This document shows, one piece after another, positions 43,965 through 51,902 of a DNA stretch of 64,000 nt. The stretch spans positions 1-64,000 of the forward strand of contig NZ_JAUXSP010000018.1 in NCBI RefSeq assembly GCF_030679875.1, read 5' to 3'. A model generated the notes under the pieces. It worked only from the letters and a program-made list of their open reading frames with translations, did no database searches and was not told where the DNA came from. The stretch's first letter is position 1. Every line of letters starts with the position of its first letter. Position numbers and translations under genes: made by a program. The DNA is from Phenylobacterium sp. Its GTDB lineage: Bacteria; Pseudomonadota; Alphaproteobacteria; Caulobacterales; Caulobacteraceae.

Positions 43965-44462
43965 TCAGGCCGGCACGAATTTCAACGCCACGCCATTGTT
44001 GCAGTAGCGCAGCCCCGTAGGCCGTGGCCCATCCTTGAACACGTGTCCCTGGTGACCCAGGCATCGGGCGCAGTGGTACTCTGTCCGGGGAAAGCCGATC
44101 TTGAAGTCGGTCTTCTCGCCCAGCGCCCCTTCGATGGGCCGATAGAAACTCGGCCAGCCGGTGCGGCTGTCATACTTCCAGTCCGACTTGAACAGGGGCA
44201 GCTCACAGCCGGCGCAGACATAGGTTCCGCGGCGGGTCTCCTTGTCGAGCGGACTTGATCCCGCCCGCTCGGTCCCCTCGTGCCTCAGAACCTGATAGGC
44301 GGCGGGGGAGAGGCGGCTTTTCCACTCCGCGTCTGTCAGCTTGCGCCAGGGCGTACTGGCATGGGTGTCGGGAGTCTTGGCCTGGGGCGCGCCGCCGCAG
44401 GCGGCGAGCGCGCTAGCGCCGAGAAGAACGGCGCGGCGATGGAAGGCGTGCAGCAGGTTCAT
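43965..44462 (-). CDS. msrB: Exported peptide-methionine (R)-S-oxide reductase
   Basis: Protein of 165 residues. A twin-Arg-like signal (FHRRAVLLGASALAACGG) also contains a lipobox-like LAAC. The MsrB domain has GTYVCAGCELPLF and HCARCLGHQGHVF, the two CxxC zinc pairs, WPSFYRPI and the catalytic Cys154 in RYCNNGVALKF (more often RYCINSASL). It reduces methionine-R-sulfoxide, here probably in the periplasm. A TATAAT lies 5 nt before the ATG, which suggests a leaderless transcript. Confidence 0.9.
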   Translation of the reverse strand: MNLLHAFHRRAVLLGASALAACGGAPQAKTPDTHASTPWRKLTDAEWKSRLSPAAYQVLRHEGTERAGSSPLDKETRRGTYVCAGCELPLFKSDWKYDSRTGWPSFYRPIEGALGEKTDFKIGFPRTEYHCARCLGHQGHVFKDGPRPTGLRYCNNGVALKFVPA

Positions 44463-44467
44463 ACCCG

Positions 44468-44473
44468 ATTATA
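44468..44473 (-). promoter_or_regulatory. Consensus -10 box immediately before msrB
   Basis: TATAAT is followed by CGGGT and then the msrB ATG, so a transcript started 6-7 nt downstream would begin at or next to the start codon. There is no Shine-Dalgarno sequence and no good -35 match (the 17-nt position reads CATCCG). Leaderless mRNAs are known in Caulobacter. An imperfect hairpin at about 44475-44504 could end the upstream kinase transcript. Confidence 0.4.
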
Positions 44474-44529
44474 CGCTGGGTTTCGGACTGCGGATGAACC
44501 CCAGCCAAAATGTCCCGAACCACCACTCC

Positions 44530-46113
44530 CTAGGACGTCAGAACAGCCTGTATCCCCGCCAGCAGGCTGGCCGCGGTGATCGGCTTGGCCACGTGGATGT
44601 TCGCGCCCGCAGACAGGGCGTCGGCCTGATGCTCGACCATGGCGTTGGCGCTGAGCATGACGATGGGGGTTGGCGCCCGTCCCTCTTCGGCTTCAAGGGC
44701 CCGGATGGCGCGGGTGGCGCTCAGACCGTCCATGTGGGGCATCTGCATGTCCATCAGCACGATGTCGAACCCGCCGCCGGCGAAAGCCGCCACCGCCTGG
44801 CGACCATCCTCGACGGTCACGATCTCTGTGTCCTGACTCGCCAGAATGAGCTGGACCACCCGCTGGTTGGTTGGGTGATCCTCAGCCAGGAGAATGCGCA
44901 GGGGCCGTTGGACGGCCGCCGGATCTCGGTCCACGGGGCGCGACGCCTCGTCGAGGAGGACAGGCTCCGCCTGGGGCAGCGGGATCGAGACCACAAAGCG
45001 ACTGCCCCGACCCGGCTCCGACTCCGCCGAGATTTCTCCCCCCATCAGGGCGGTCAGAGACCGGCAGATGGACAGCCCGAGACCCGTCCCGCCGAAGCGT
45101 CGGCTGATGGTCTCGTCAGCCTGGCTGAAACGATCAAACAGGCGAGCGGCCGCGGCGGCGTCGAACCCCACGCCGGTATCCTCGACCACAAGGGTCAGAT
45201 GGTCCCCGCCGGGCCCCTCCACCCGACCAATTCGGAGGGCGACGTGCCCGGTCTCGGTGAACTTGACGGCGTTGGACAACAGGTTGCCGACGATCTGCCC
45301 GATCCGGGTGGCGTCCCCTAGAAACCGGCCCTGAATCGCCTCGTCTCGGTCCACGTGCAGGCGTAGGCCCTTCTCTTCGGCGCGAAGGCGCGTGACCTCG
45401 ATAAAGGGCCGTAGCGCCTCCTCCAGATCAAAGGCCCGGGTTTCCAGCTCCAGCTGCCCGGCCTCAATCTTGGAGACCACGAGGAAGTCTGAGACCAAAC
45501 GCTCAAGGATCACGCCGGAATCCCGGACAAGGCCCACCATCTCCGCCTGGTCGGGGCTCAAGGGGGTGCGCGACAGCGCATCGATGATGCCAATCACGCC
45601 GTTGAGGGGGGTGCGCACCTCATGGCTCATATTGGCGAGAAAGTCGGTCTTGGCCCGGCTCGCCGCCTCGGCCGCCGCCTTGGCTTCCAGCAGGGCCTGT
45701 TCGGCCGCGACCCGGTCAGTCACGTCGCGGGCGACGCCATAGATCCGGTCGCCCAATCTCTGAGCGCGCCACTCAAGGGTGCGGTATCCGCCGTCCCGAT
45801 GCCGATAGCGGTTGATAAACCCCAGCACCGGATCACCAGCCTTGCGCTGCTCAACCTCATCCACGCTGCCCAGTGTGCTGGGGAGGTCGTCGGGGTGGAC
45901 CAGACGCAGCAGCGGCCGTCCCTCCATCTCCGCCGGATCGTGCCCCAAGGTGGTCAGCCAGGAGCGGCTGGCCTTCAGGACGCGTCCCTCGATGTCGCGG
46001 ATCACGAGCAGATCATGGGAGACGTCGAAGAAGGCGCCAGCGTCGAGGGCCGGCGATTCCTGGCGCGGCCATTCCGCCTCGGAGTCGGGATCGAGGAATG
46101 ACACATGGGTCAT
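44530..46113 (-). CDS. PAS-containing hybrid histidine kinase (PAS-HisKA-HATPase-REC)
   Basis: Cytoplasmic protein of 527 residues without membrane segments. A PAS domain (about 25-135, FFDVSHDLLVIRDIEGRV... GVARDVTDR) is followed by HisKA with His164 in FLANMSHEVRTP, an ATPase domain (NLLSNAVKFT, DTGVGFD, FGGTGLGLS), and a receiver with Asp455 in IVLMDMQMPHMDG. There is no Hpt domain, so phosphotransfer to a separate protein is needed. Kinase and receiver closely resemble those of the interrupted kinase at 3685-6213, suggesting paralogues. No response regulator gene is adjacent. Confidence 0.9.
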   Translation of the reverse strand: MTHVSFLDPDSEAEWPRQESPALDAGAFFDVSHDLLVIRDIEGRVLKASRSWLTTLGHDPAEMEGRPLLRLVHPDDLPSTLGSVDEVEQRKAGDPVLGFINRYRHRDGGYRTLEWRAQRLGDRIYGVARDVTDRVAAEQALLEAKAAAEAASRAKTDFLANMSHEVRTPLNGVIGIIDALSRTPLSPDQAEMVGLVRDSGVILERLVSDFLVVSKIEAGQLELETRAFDLEEALRPFIEVTRLRAEEKGLRLHVDRDEAIQGRFLGDATRIGQIVGNLLSNAVKFTETGHVALRIGRVEGPGGDHLTLVVEDTGVGFDAAAAARLFDRFSQADETISRRFGGTGLGLSICRSLTALMGGEISAESEPGRGSRFVVSIPLPQAEPVLLDEASRPVDRDPAAVQRPLRILLAEDHPTNQRVVQLILASQDTEIVTVEDGRQAVAAFAGGGFDIVLMDMQMPHMDGLSATRAIRALEAEEGRAPTPIVMLSANAMVEHQADALSAGANIHVAKPITAASLLAGIQAVLTS

Positions 46114-46215
46114 GAAACGAGATCCTTAAGCGCCAGACTATGACCCCCCACACATATCGGAGTCCGGTTAAGCACTCATTGTTGGTGTTGGCGCGCAGGC
46201 TGTCACTTTCGGCCC

Positions 46216-47205
46216 TCAGGCGCGCGTCAACCCCGCGCCCTCATCCAGTCCCAGCATCAGGTTGAGGTTCTGGACCGCCGCTCCGGACGCCCCCTTGCCC
46301 AGATTATCCAACACCGCCATCAGTCGGGCCTGGCCCTTGGACTCATCTCCAAAGACGTAGAGGCGCAAGGTGTTGGTGTCGTTCACGGCCTCGGGGTCGA
46401 GGGCATGAACATAGCCCGCCGCCCCGGCCCGGGCCTGGCTGAGGCTGGACATCTCCAGATCACTGGCGACCTGGACGAAGGCCTCGTTGGCATAGGCTTC
46501 TGACAGCGCCGCGCGCAGATCACCGACCCCGGGCTGACCCGGCAGGGCCCACAGCGCCAACGGAACCTCGACGATCATGCCCTGGGCGTAGCGCCCTACC
46601 GCCGGGGAGAAGACCGGGGCGTGGGTCAGGCCGGTATAGGCGACCATTTCGGGAAGGTGCTTGTGCGCCAGGGTCAGGCCATAGGAACGGAAGGCGTCAG
46701 CCGAAGGCGCGGGCGCAGGGGTGTCTTCAAACTCGGCGATCAGACCCTTTCCGCCACCGGAATAGCCCGACACCCCATGGACGCTCAGGGCGGCCTCCGC
46801 AGGAATCAGCCCGGCCCGGACCAGCGGGGCGACAAGGGCGATAAAGCCTGTGGACCAGCAGCCCGGATTGGTGACCCGTTTGGATGCGGCGATGGTTTCA
46901 CGATGCCCCGGGGCGAGCTCCGGGAAACCGAACACCCAGCCCGGCGCGGTCCTGTGGGCGGTGGAGGGGTCAATCACCCGCACGTCAGGATTGACGATCA
47001 TGGCCACGGCTTCGCGGGCGCCGTCATCAGGCAGGCAGAGAATCGCCACGTCGACGCTGTTCAGCAGCTCAGCCCTGGCGTCGGCGTCCTTGCGTCGCGC
47101 CGGATCAATCGACACCACCTCCAGGTCACGCCGACCGGCCAGGCGCTGGCGGATCTGCAGGCCCGTGGTGCCAGCCTCGCCGTCAATGAAGATCTTATGG
47201 GCCAT
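46216..47205 (-). CDS. argC: N-acetyl-gamma-glutamyl-phosphate reductase, type 2
   Basis: Protein of 329 residues: KIFIDGEAGTTGLQIRQRLAGR at the N-terminus is the type 2 ArgC signature, with a nucleotide-binding glycine pattern. The catalytic cysteine sits in VTNPGCWSTGFI and the catalytic His region in LTLAHKHLPEM. It reduces N-acetylglutamyl 5-phosphate in arginine synthesis. GGGAG precedes the ATG. It lies downstream of the rplM-rpsI pair, as in many alphaproteobacteria, but an intrinsic terminator between rpsI and argC suggests separate or only partly shared expression. Confidence 0.94.
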   Translation of the reverse strand: MAHKIFIDGEAGTTGLQIRQRLAGRRDLEVVSIDPARRKDADARAELLNSVDVAILCLPDDGAREAVAMIVNPDVRVIDPSTAHRTAPGWVFGFPELAPGHRETIAASKRVTNPGCWSTGFIALVAPLVRAGLIPAEAALSVHGVSGYSGGGKGLIAEFEDTPAPAPSADAFRSYGLTLAHKHLPEMVAYTGLTHAPVFSPAVGRYAQGMIVEVPLALWALPGQPGVGDLRAALSEAYANEAFVQVASDLEMSSLSQARAGAAGYVHALDPEAVNDTNTLRLYVFGDESKGQARLMAVLDNLGKGASGAAVQNLNLMLGLDEGAGLTRA

Positions 47206-47235
47206 GGTCGTCTCCCGCCTGGGACGATGAACAAG

Positions 47236-47266
47236 AAAAAGGGCGCTCCGGTCTCCCGAAGCGCCC
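47236..47266 (-). terminator. Intrinsic terminator of rplM-rpsI
   Basis: On the minus strand GGGCGCT-type arms (47241-47247 with 47260-47266, extended inside by a 3-bp stem) form a GC hairpin, followed by TTTTT (47236-47240) and TTGTTC. It lies 30 nt after the rpsI stop and 31 nt before the argC start. This is one of the clearest intrinsic terminators in the window. Confidence 0.85.
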
Positions 47267-47295
47267 CATTTCGCATACGCGGTGTTCGCGCGCGA

Positions 47296-47766
47296 CTAGC
47301 GCTTCGAGAACTGGAAGCTGCGGCGGGCCTTGGCCTTGCCGTACTTCTTACGCTCGACGACACGGGAGTCACGAGTCAGGAAGCCGTGCGGCTTCAGGAC
47401 CGGACGCAGACCCGGCTCGTAATAGGTGAGCGCCTTGGCGATGCCATGACGGACCGCGCCGGCCTGACCCGAAAGGCCAGAGCCCTTCACGGTCACGATG
47501 ACGTCGAACTGGCCCAGACGGTCAGCGATCTCCAGCGGCTGGGCGATCATCATGCGCAGCACGGGGCGCGCGAAATAGATCTCCTGGTCGCGGCCATTGA
47601 TGGTGATCTTGCCCTTGCCGGGCTTGATCCACACCCGGGCCACGGCGTTCTTGCGCTTACCGGTGGCGTAGGAGCGGCCGTACTGGTCGATGACCGGCTC
47701 ACGCGGCGCGGCTTCGGGGTTGGACGAGAGGCTTTGCAGGGCCTCGAAACCTTGGGTCTCGGACAT
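47296..47766 (-). CDS. rpsI: 30S ribosomal protein S9
   Basis: Protein of 156 residues. The S9 core begins [27 protein letters not shown] and continues [46 protein letters not shown], ending in the conserved basic tail [11 protein letters not shown] that reaches the P-site tRNA. The first 27 or so residues are an extension common in alphaproteobacteria. It starts 5 nt after rplM, the usual partner. Confidence 0.97.
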   Translation of the reverse strand: MSETQGFEALQSLSSNPEAAPREPVIDQYGRSYATGKRKNAVARVWIKPGKGKITINGRDQEIYFARPVLRMMIAQPLEIADRLGQFDVIVTVKGSGLSGQAGAVRHGIAKALTYYEPGLRPVLKPHGFLTRDSRVVERKKYGKAKARRSFQFSKR

Positions 47767-47771
47767 GGGCC

Positions 47772-48245
47772 TCAGGCGCTCCGCACGTTCTTGGCGTTCA
47801 TCTCGGCGAACGCGATGGTCTCGGGGTTCTGGGCGGCGTGCGGATGCTCAGCGCTCGTATAGATGCGCAGGTGAGTCATCTGCTTGCGGGCCAGGGGGCT
47901 TTCCTTGGGCAGCATGCGCTCCACGGCCTTTTCCAGGATGCGCTCGGGGAACTTGCCGCCGAGGATCTTGTCCGCGGTGCGCTCCTTGATGCCGCCTGGG
48001 TGACCGGTGTGCCAGTAATAGATCTTGTCGGTCAGCTTCTTGCCGGTGAACTTCACCTTGTCGGCGTTGACGATCACGACATAGTCGCCGCAATCGACGT
48101 GCGGGGTGTAGTCGGGCCGGTGCTTGCCGCGAAGACGCATGGCGATGAACGAAGCGAGGCGGCCGACCACGGCGTTCTCAGCATCGATCACGATCCACTT
48201 CTTCTCGACCTCGGCGGGCTTCAAAGAAGCCGTGGTCTTCATCAT
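47772..48245 (-). CDS. rplM: 50S ribosomal protein L13
   Basis: Protein of 157 residues: [56 protein letters not shown], then [36 protein letters not shown], matching L13. It binds 23S rRNA early in assembly of the large subunit. The gene starts with two ATG codons (48245 and 48242). It is the first gene of rplM-rpsI, with a perfect TTGACA at 48323-48328 upstream. Confidence 0.97.
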   Translation of the reverse strand: MMKTTASLKPAEVEKKWIVIDAENAVVGRLASFIAMRLRGKHRPDYTPHVDCGDYVVIVNADKVKFTGKKLTDKIYYWHTGHPGGIKERTADKILGGKFPERILEKAVERMLPKESPLARKQMTHLRIYTSAEHPHAAQNPETIAFAEMNAKNVRSA

Positions 48246-48299
48246 GGGGACGATCCGTTAGTTGCGACGGCGGCGTAGCGCCGGCGACGTGAGGCGCGG

Positions 48300-48328
48300 C
48301 ATGTACGTGCCGCACATCAGGTTGTCAA
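48300..48328 (-). promoter_or_regulatory. Candidate promoter of rplM-rpsI
   Basis: A perfect TTGACA (48328-48323 on the minus strand) is followed after 17 nt by TACATG (48305-48300), a poor -10. The region around the -10 is also a 6-bp inverted repeat (GCGGCA-N6-TGCCGC). The leader to the rplM start would be about 45-50 nt. Confidence 0.35.
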
Positions 48329-48364
48329 CACAGATAGCCCGGAAAGCCTTATAAATCACGGTCT

Positions 48365-48409
48365 GCGGGGACGTGGTACTATATTACCAGGCTCAACCTC
48401 AGTCCCCGC
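48365..48409 (-). terminator. Long hairpin at the end of the folE-BLUF transcript
   Basis: GCGGGGAC (48365-48372) pairs exactly with GTCCCCGC (48402-48409), enclosing a second stem TGGTA/TACCA (48374-48378 with 48085 plus 300, that is 48385-48389). It overlaps the last codons and stop of the BLUF gene. There is no long U-run, so termination is likely but not certain. Confidence 0.5.
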
Positions 48410-48827
48410 GGTTGACGATCGAAGCGGTGGCCACGAGATCGTTGAGCAGGGAGAGGGTGGCGGCGCCGGAACACTCGAACGGGTCGAACTCCAGGCGGCG
48501 GAAGTATTTGAGCACCAGGGAGGGATTGAGCTTCTTGATGCTGACCTGGCCCATGGTCCAATTCCCGAACTGCCGCTCGGAAATTTCCTCATAGGAGAGC
48601 ATCCGGACGTTCTGGTGCCGGTCATCGCGCACAATGGCGTTGTAGAGGTCGCAAACCTCGTCACGCCCGCCTTCAATCACCTGAATGAACAGATTGTCGG
48701 AGACGCAGAGAAGGCCGGTGATGCCCAGCGCAGGGTTGTTTTTCCTGGACTGCTGGAGAATGCGGTCAAGCTCAGCGCCCTCCAGGGCGGTCGATGGGCG
48801 GCTGGCGTAGAGACAACGAACGAGCAT
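48399..48827 (-). CDS. BLUF-domain blue-light photoreceptor
   Basis: Protein of 142 residues, a single BLUF domain (about 1-95) plus a 45-residue helical tail. All key residues align with AppA: Tyr7 (CLYAS), Asn31 (KNNPALGITG), Gln49 (FIQVIEG), Trp90 and Met92 (NWTMGQ). BLUF domains bind FAD and shift hydrogen bonding around the Gln on blue-light exposure. There is no output domain, so it should act on a partner protein. It starts 10 nt after folE, with AAGG upstream, and is probably cotranscribed with it. Confidence 0.9.
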   Translation of the reverse strand: MLVRCLYASRPSTALEGAELDRILQQSRKNNPALGITGLLCVSDNLFIQVIEGGRDEVCDLYNAIVRDDRHQNVRMLSYEEISERQFGNWTMGQVSIKKLNPSLVLKYFRRLEFDPFECSGAATLSLLNDLVATASIVNRGD

Positions 48828-48837
48828 GACGCCTTAC

Positions 48838-49551
48838 CTACTTGCTGGACCTGATCAGCGAGAGGAACTCGCTGCGTAAGGTGTGGTCCTTCAGAAACGA
48901 CCCGCGCATAACGCTGTTGGTCATCTTTGTCTCCGTATCCTTCACGCCCCGCCAGTGCATGCAGAAGTGGTCGGCCTCCATCACCACGGCCAGACCGTCG
49001 GGACGAACCTTCTCCATCAGCAGCTCGGCCATCTGGGTGATCGCCTCCTCCTGGATCTGGGGGCGAGACATCACCCATTCGGCCAGGCGGGAGTATTTCG
49101 ACAGGCCGATCAGGTTGGAGTGCTCATTGGGCATCAACCCGACCCAGAGCCGCCCCATGATCGGGCAAAAATGGTGGCTGCAGGCGCTTCGGACAGTGAT
49201 CGGGCCAACGATCATCAACTCGTTCAGCGCCGAGGCATTAGGGAACTCCGTCACCGGCGGCGCCTCGGCATACCGGCCGCGGAACACCTCGGTCAGGTAC
49301 ATCTTCGCCACACGTCGCGCGGTGTCCTGGGTGTTGTGATCGCTCTCGGTGTCGATCACCAGGCTGTCCAGCACGGAGCGGAACTTGCCCTCGACCTCGT
49401 CCAGCAACCCTTCGAGCTCGCCGGGCTCCAGGAAGGCGGCGATATTGTCGTTGGCGAAGAAGCGCTTGTTGGAGGACTTCAGCCGCGCCCGGATCCGGGC
49501 CGAGACGGGCGTTGGCTCCGGCGGACCGGGGGGCGGTTTGGACTCGCTCAT
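48838..49551 (-). CDS. folE: GTP cyclohydrolase I
   Basis: Protein of 237 residues. The FolE fold has NTQDTARRVAKMYLTEVFRGRY, the zinc ligands Cys/His in CSHHFCPIMGRLWVG, NLIGLSKYSRLAEWVMSRPQIQEEAITQMAELL, and the third ligand Cys in ADHFCMHWRGVKD. It converts GTP to dihydroneopterin triphosphate for folate or 7-deazaguanine synthesis. The first 50 residues are Pro/Lys-rich and not conserved. An ATG ten codons upstream (49581) is an alternative start; neither has a strong ribosome site. The BLUF gene follows. Confidence 0.9.
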   Translation of the reverse strand: MSESKPPPGPPEPTPVSARIRARLKSSNKRFFANDNIAAFLEPGELEGLLDEVEGKFRSVLDSLVIDTESDHNTQDTARRVAKMYLTEVFRGRYAEAPPVTEFPNASALNELMIVGPITVRSACSHHFCPIMGRLWVGLMPNEHSNLIGLSKYSRLAEWVMSRPQIQEEAITQMAELLMEKVRPDGLAVVMEADHFCMHWRGVKDTETKMTNSVMRGSFLKDHTLRSEFLSLIRSSK

Positions 49552-49659
49552 GAACCATCTGTCGAAAGGTGAGGCCGTCATCGGGCCAGGGCCGCGCCGA
49601 ACGCGACCCCGAGCCAGACTGTATCAGGTCCAGCCAAGCCGCCTACCAGCTTGTGGCCC

Positions 49660-50316
49660 TCAGCCAACCCGTCGGGTCAGTCCCTGCTGCTCGAGCCGCC
49701 ACTTGAACTGATCAAACCGGTCCTGACCGAAGAACGGCTCGCTGTTGAAAGCGATCATCGGCACCCCGTAGTGGCCCGCCTGCCGCTGCGCGACCTGGTT
49801 GGCCTCGACGACGGCGTCGAGTCTGGCGGACTCGGCGTCTACGGCTGCGGCAAGTTCTATGGGATCGAGCCCGGCGCGCTCAGCCGCCCCAGCCAAATGA
49901 TCCCCCTCATGCCAATTCTCGACCTCCCCGCTCCAGATGAGACGGCTGACCTCGGTCAGATAGGCCAGTCCCTTTCCGCGCTCAGCGGCCGCCACCCCCA
50001 TCTGGGTCAGGCGGTGGATGTGCGGTTGTTCCTTGGGATAGGTCCGGGTGGCCATGTCCATAAAGACCGGATCAGGCCGGGGCCAGGCGAAGGGCAGGCC
50101 CAGGAAGCCTGCCTCACGATGAATGTCGGTCAGGAAATAGCTGAACCACAGGGGGTCACGGGTCTCAAAGAACTCCGGCGTCCGGACGGCCAGCGGATAG
50201 ACCGGGCGGATAACGCCGGTCACGTCAAACTCCGCCTCCAGAGCCATCAGGCGGGGGGTGATCATGTAGGAATAAGGCGAGCGGAAGGACCAGTAGAGGT
50301 CGTAGGTCAGGGTCAA
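49660..50316 (-). CDS. 2-hydroxychromene-2-carboxylate isomerase-like / DsbA-family (kappa GST-like) protein
   Basis: Protein of 218 residues with a thioredoxin-like fold: YDLYWSFRSPYSYM at the N-terminus holds the Ser/Pro pair (SFRSPYSY) used by HCCA isomerases to bind glutathione in place of CxxC, and the C-terminal GHYGVPMIAFNSEPFFGQDRFDQF is typical of the family. It may isomerise aromatic degradation intermediates or act as a glutathione transferase. It starts with TTG (50316), 5 nt after GGAGG. It is divergent from phoX across a 160-nt regulatory region. Confidence 0.85.
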   Translation of the reverse strand: MTLTYDLYWSFRSPYSYMITPRLMALEAEFDVTGVIRPVYPLAVRTPEFFETRDPLWFSYFLTDIHREAGFLGLPFAWPRPDPVFMDMATRTYPKEQPHIHRLTQMGVAAAERGKGLAYLTEVSRLIWSGEVENWHEGDHLAGAAERAGLDPIELAAAVDAESARLDAVVEANQVAQRQAGHYGVPMIAFNSEPFFGQDRFDQFKWRLEQQGLTRRVG

Positions 50317-50362
50317 TTGGGCCTCCGCTGGCTCTCTCAGGCGAGATGCTCGCCGTTATATA

Positions 50363-50445
50363 TTGACACGATAACTGTCATATCGAAGCGATCCAACCCT
50401 GGATTTGACACCTGTCATCGCCTCGCCACGGCTTTCGCATAGAAT
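50363..50445 (+). promoter_or_regulatory. Candidate Pho-type promoter of phoX with repeated TTGACAC/CTGTCAT elements
   Basis: CTGTCAT occurs at 50375-50381 and 50412-50418, each preceded by TTGACAC (50363-50369, 50405-50411). The second CTGTCAT is followed after 4 nt by a weak second repeat (TCGCCAC, 50423-50429), then 10 nt, then TAGAAT (50440-50445). That is the spacing of a PhoB box and its -10. The inverted halves (TGACA/TGTCA) could also be an operator for the divergent gene. Confidence 0.45.
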
Positions 50446-50476
50446 GACGTCAAACGCCTTTGACCTCTGGAGCCCC

Positions 50477-51886
50477 ATGTCTCTTCATCGACGCGCCCTG
50501 CTGGGCGCCGCCGCGGCCGGCGCGGCCTTTTCCGGCTACGCCCTGCGGGCCCAGGCTCAGGCCGACACTGAGACCTATCTCAACGAGGTCTATGGCTATG
50601 GCCCGTTGAAGCCGGACCCCTACAAGATTCTCGATCTGCCGGAGGGCTTCTCCTACCGGGTGATTTCCCATGCCGGCCAGACCATGGATGACGGCTTTTT
50701 CGTGCCCTACAAGGCCGACGGCATGGGCGTGGTCCCCCTGGGCGGGTCGCGAATCGCCCTCCTCCGCAACCATGAGCTCAGCCCCCGCGACCTGAACTAT
50801 GGTCCCCTGGGTCATGGCCGGAAGCTGGCCGATAAGCTCAAGCGCGAGCAGGCCTATGATGTGGGACCCGACGGCTATCCCCTGGGGGGCGGCGTCACCA
50901 CCCTGGTCTACGACCTGAAGCGCCAGCGGTTGGAGAGCCAGCATCTCAGCCTGACCGGCACCCTGGTCAATTGCGCCGGCGGCGTCACGCCCTGGGGCTC
51001 CTGGCTGACCTGCGAGGAAACCACCCTCTCCCCCAAGGCGGGGCTGGGCAAGGAACACGGCTGGGTCTTTGAGGTGCCGGCAAAGGCGAAAGGACTGGTC
51101 GACCCGGTTCCCCTGAAAGCCATGGGTCGATTCCAGCATGAGGCGGCGGCGGTCGATCCGGGCTCCGGCGTGGTCTACCAGACCGAGGATTCCTTCGACT
51201 CCAAGGGTCTGTTCTACCGCTTCCTGCCCAATGACCGGCGCCATCTCGCCAAGGGCGGGCGGCTGCAGGTCCTGGGGTTCCGCGACGCGCCCGAGGGCGG
51301 CGATGCGCGTAACATGAAGGGATCCGAACCCACCTGGCAGGTGGGCGACCGCAAGGCCTGCGTCTGGATCGATGTGGAAGGGTCAGACAATCCCAATGAA
51401 GATCTGCGCTTGCGCATGCATAACGCCGGCGCGGCCTTCATCGGCCGGGGTGAAGGCATCTTCTGGAGCCCGGAGGGGGTCTATTTCACCTGCACCTCGA
51501 GCGGGCCCGCCGGCCATGGCCAGGTACTGCGCTACATCCCCAGCCCGCAGGAGGGCCAGCCTGGCGAGGCTGACGCCCCAGGTCAGCTGGAGCTGTTTGT
51601 CGAGCCCACTGATCTCCGGGTCATGGACTTCGCCGACAACCTGGCCATCTCGCCCTGGGGGCACATGTTCGCCTGCGAAGATCGCTATTCCGACACCCTG
51701 CGCAATCACCTGAAGGGGATCACGCCAGATGGGCGGATCTATACGATCGCCCGCAATGTCTTTGAGGGGAATGCGGAGTTGGCCGGCGCCTGCTTCTCGC
51801 CGGATGGGTCCACCTGCTTCGTCAACATCTACTGGCCTGGACTGACAGTGGCGATCACCGGACCCTGGAACAGCTTCCGCGCATAG
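50477..51886 (+). CDS. phoX: PhoX-family (DUF839) exported phosphatase
   Basis: Protein of 469 residues with a Tat-type signal SLHRRALLGAAAAG... (twin Arg then a mild hydrophobic core ending near ALRAQAQA). The PhoX/DUF839 domain follows: PEGFSYRVISHAGQTMDDG, VPLGGSRIALLRNHE, NCAGGVTPWGSWLTCEET, RFQHEAAAVDPGSGVVYQTED and CEDRYSDTLRNHL. PhoX enzymes are calcium/iron-dependent alkaline phosphatases of the periplasm, induced by phosphate starvation. The ATG at 50477 has GGAG at a good distance; an ATG at 50444 lies inside the likely -10 box. The Pho-like box upstream fits the role. Confidence 0.87.
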   Translation: MSLHRRALLGAAAAGAAFSGYALRAQAQADTETYLNEVYGYGPLKPDPYKILDLPEGFSYRVISHAGQTMDDGFFVPYKADGMGVVPLGGSRIALLRNHELSPRDLNYGPLGHGRKLADKLKREQAYDVGPDGYPLGGGVTTLVYDLKRQRLESQHLSLTGTLVNCAGGVTPWGSWLTCEETTLSPKAGLGKEHGWVFEVPAKAKGLVDPVPLKAMGRFQHEAAAVDPGSGVVYQTEDSFDSKGLFYRFLPNDRRHLAKGGRLQVLGFRDAPEGGDARNMKGSEPTWQVGDRKACVWIDVEGSDNPNEDLRLRMHNAGAAFIGRGEGIFWSPEGVYFTCTSSGPAGHGQVLRYIPSPQEGQPGEADAPGQLELFVEPTDLRVMDFADNLAISPWGHMFACEDRYSDTLRNHLKGITPDGRIYTIARNVFEGNAELAGACFSPDGSTCFVNIYWPGLTVAITGPWNSFRA

Positions 51887-51902
51887 GCCTGCGTCAGGGG
51901 GC

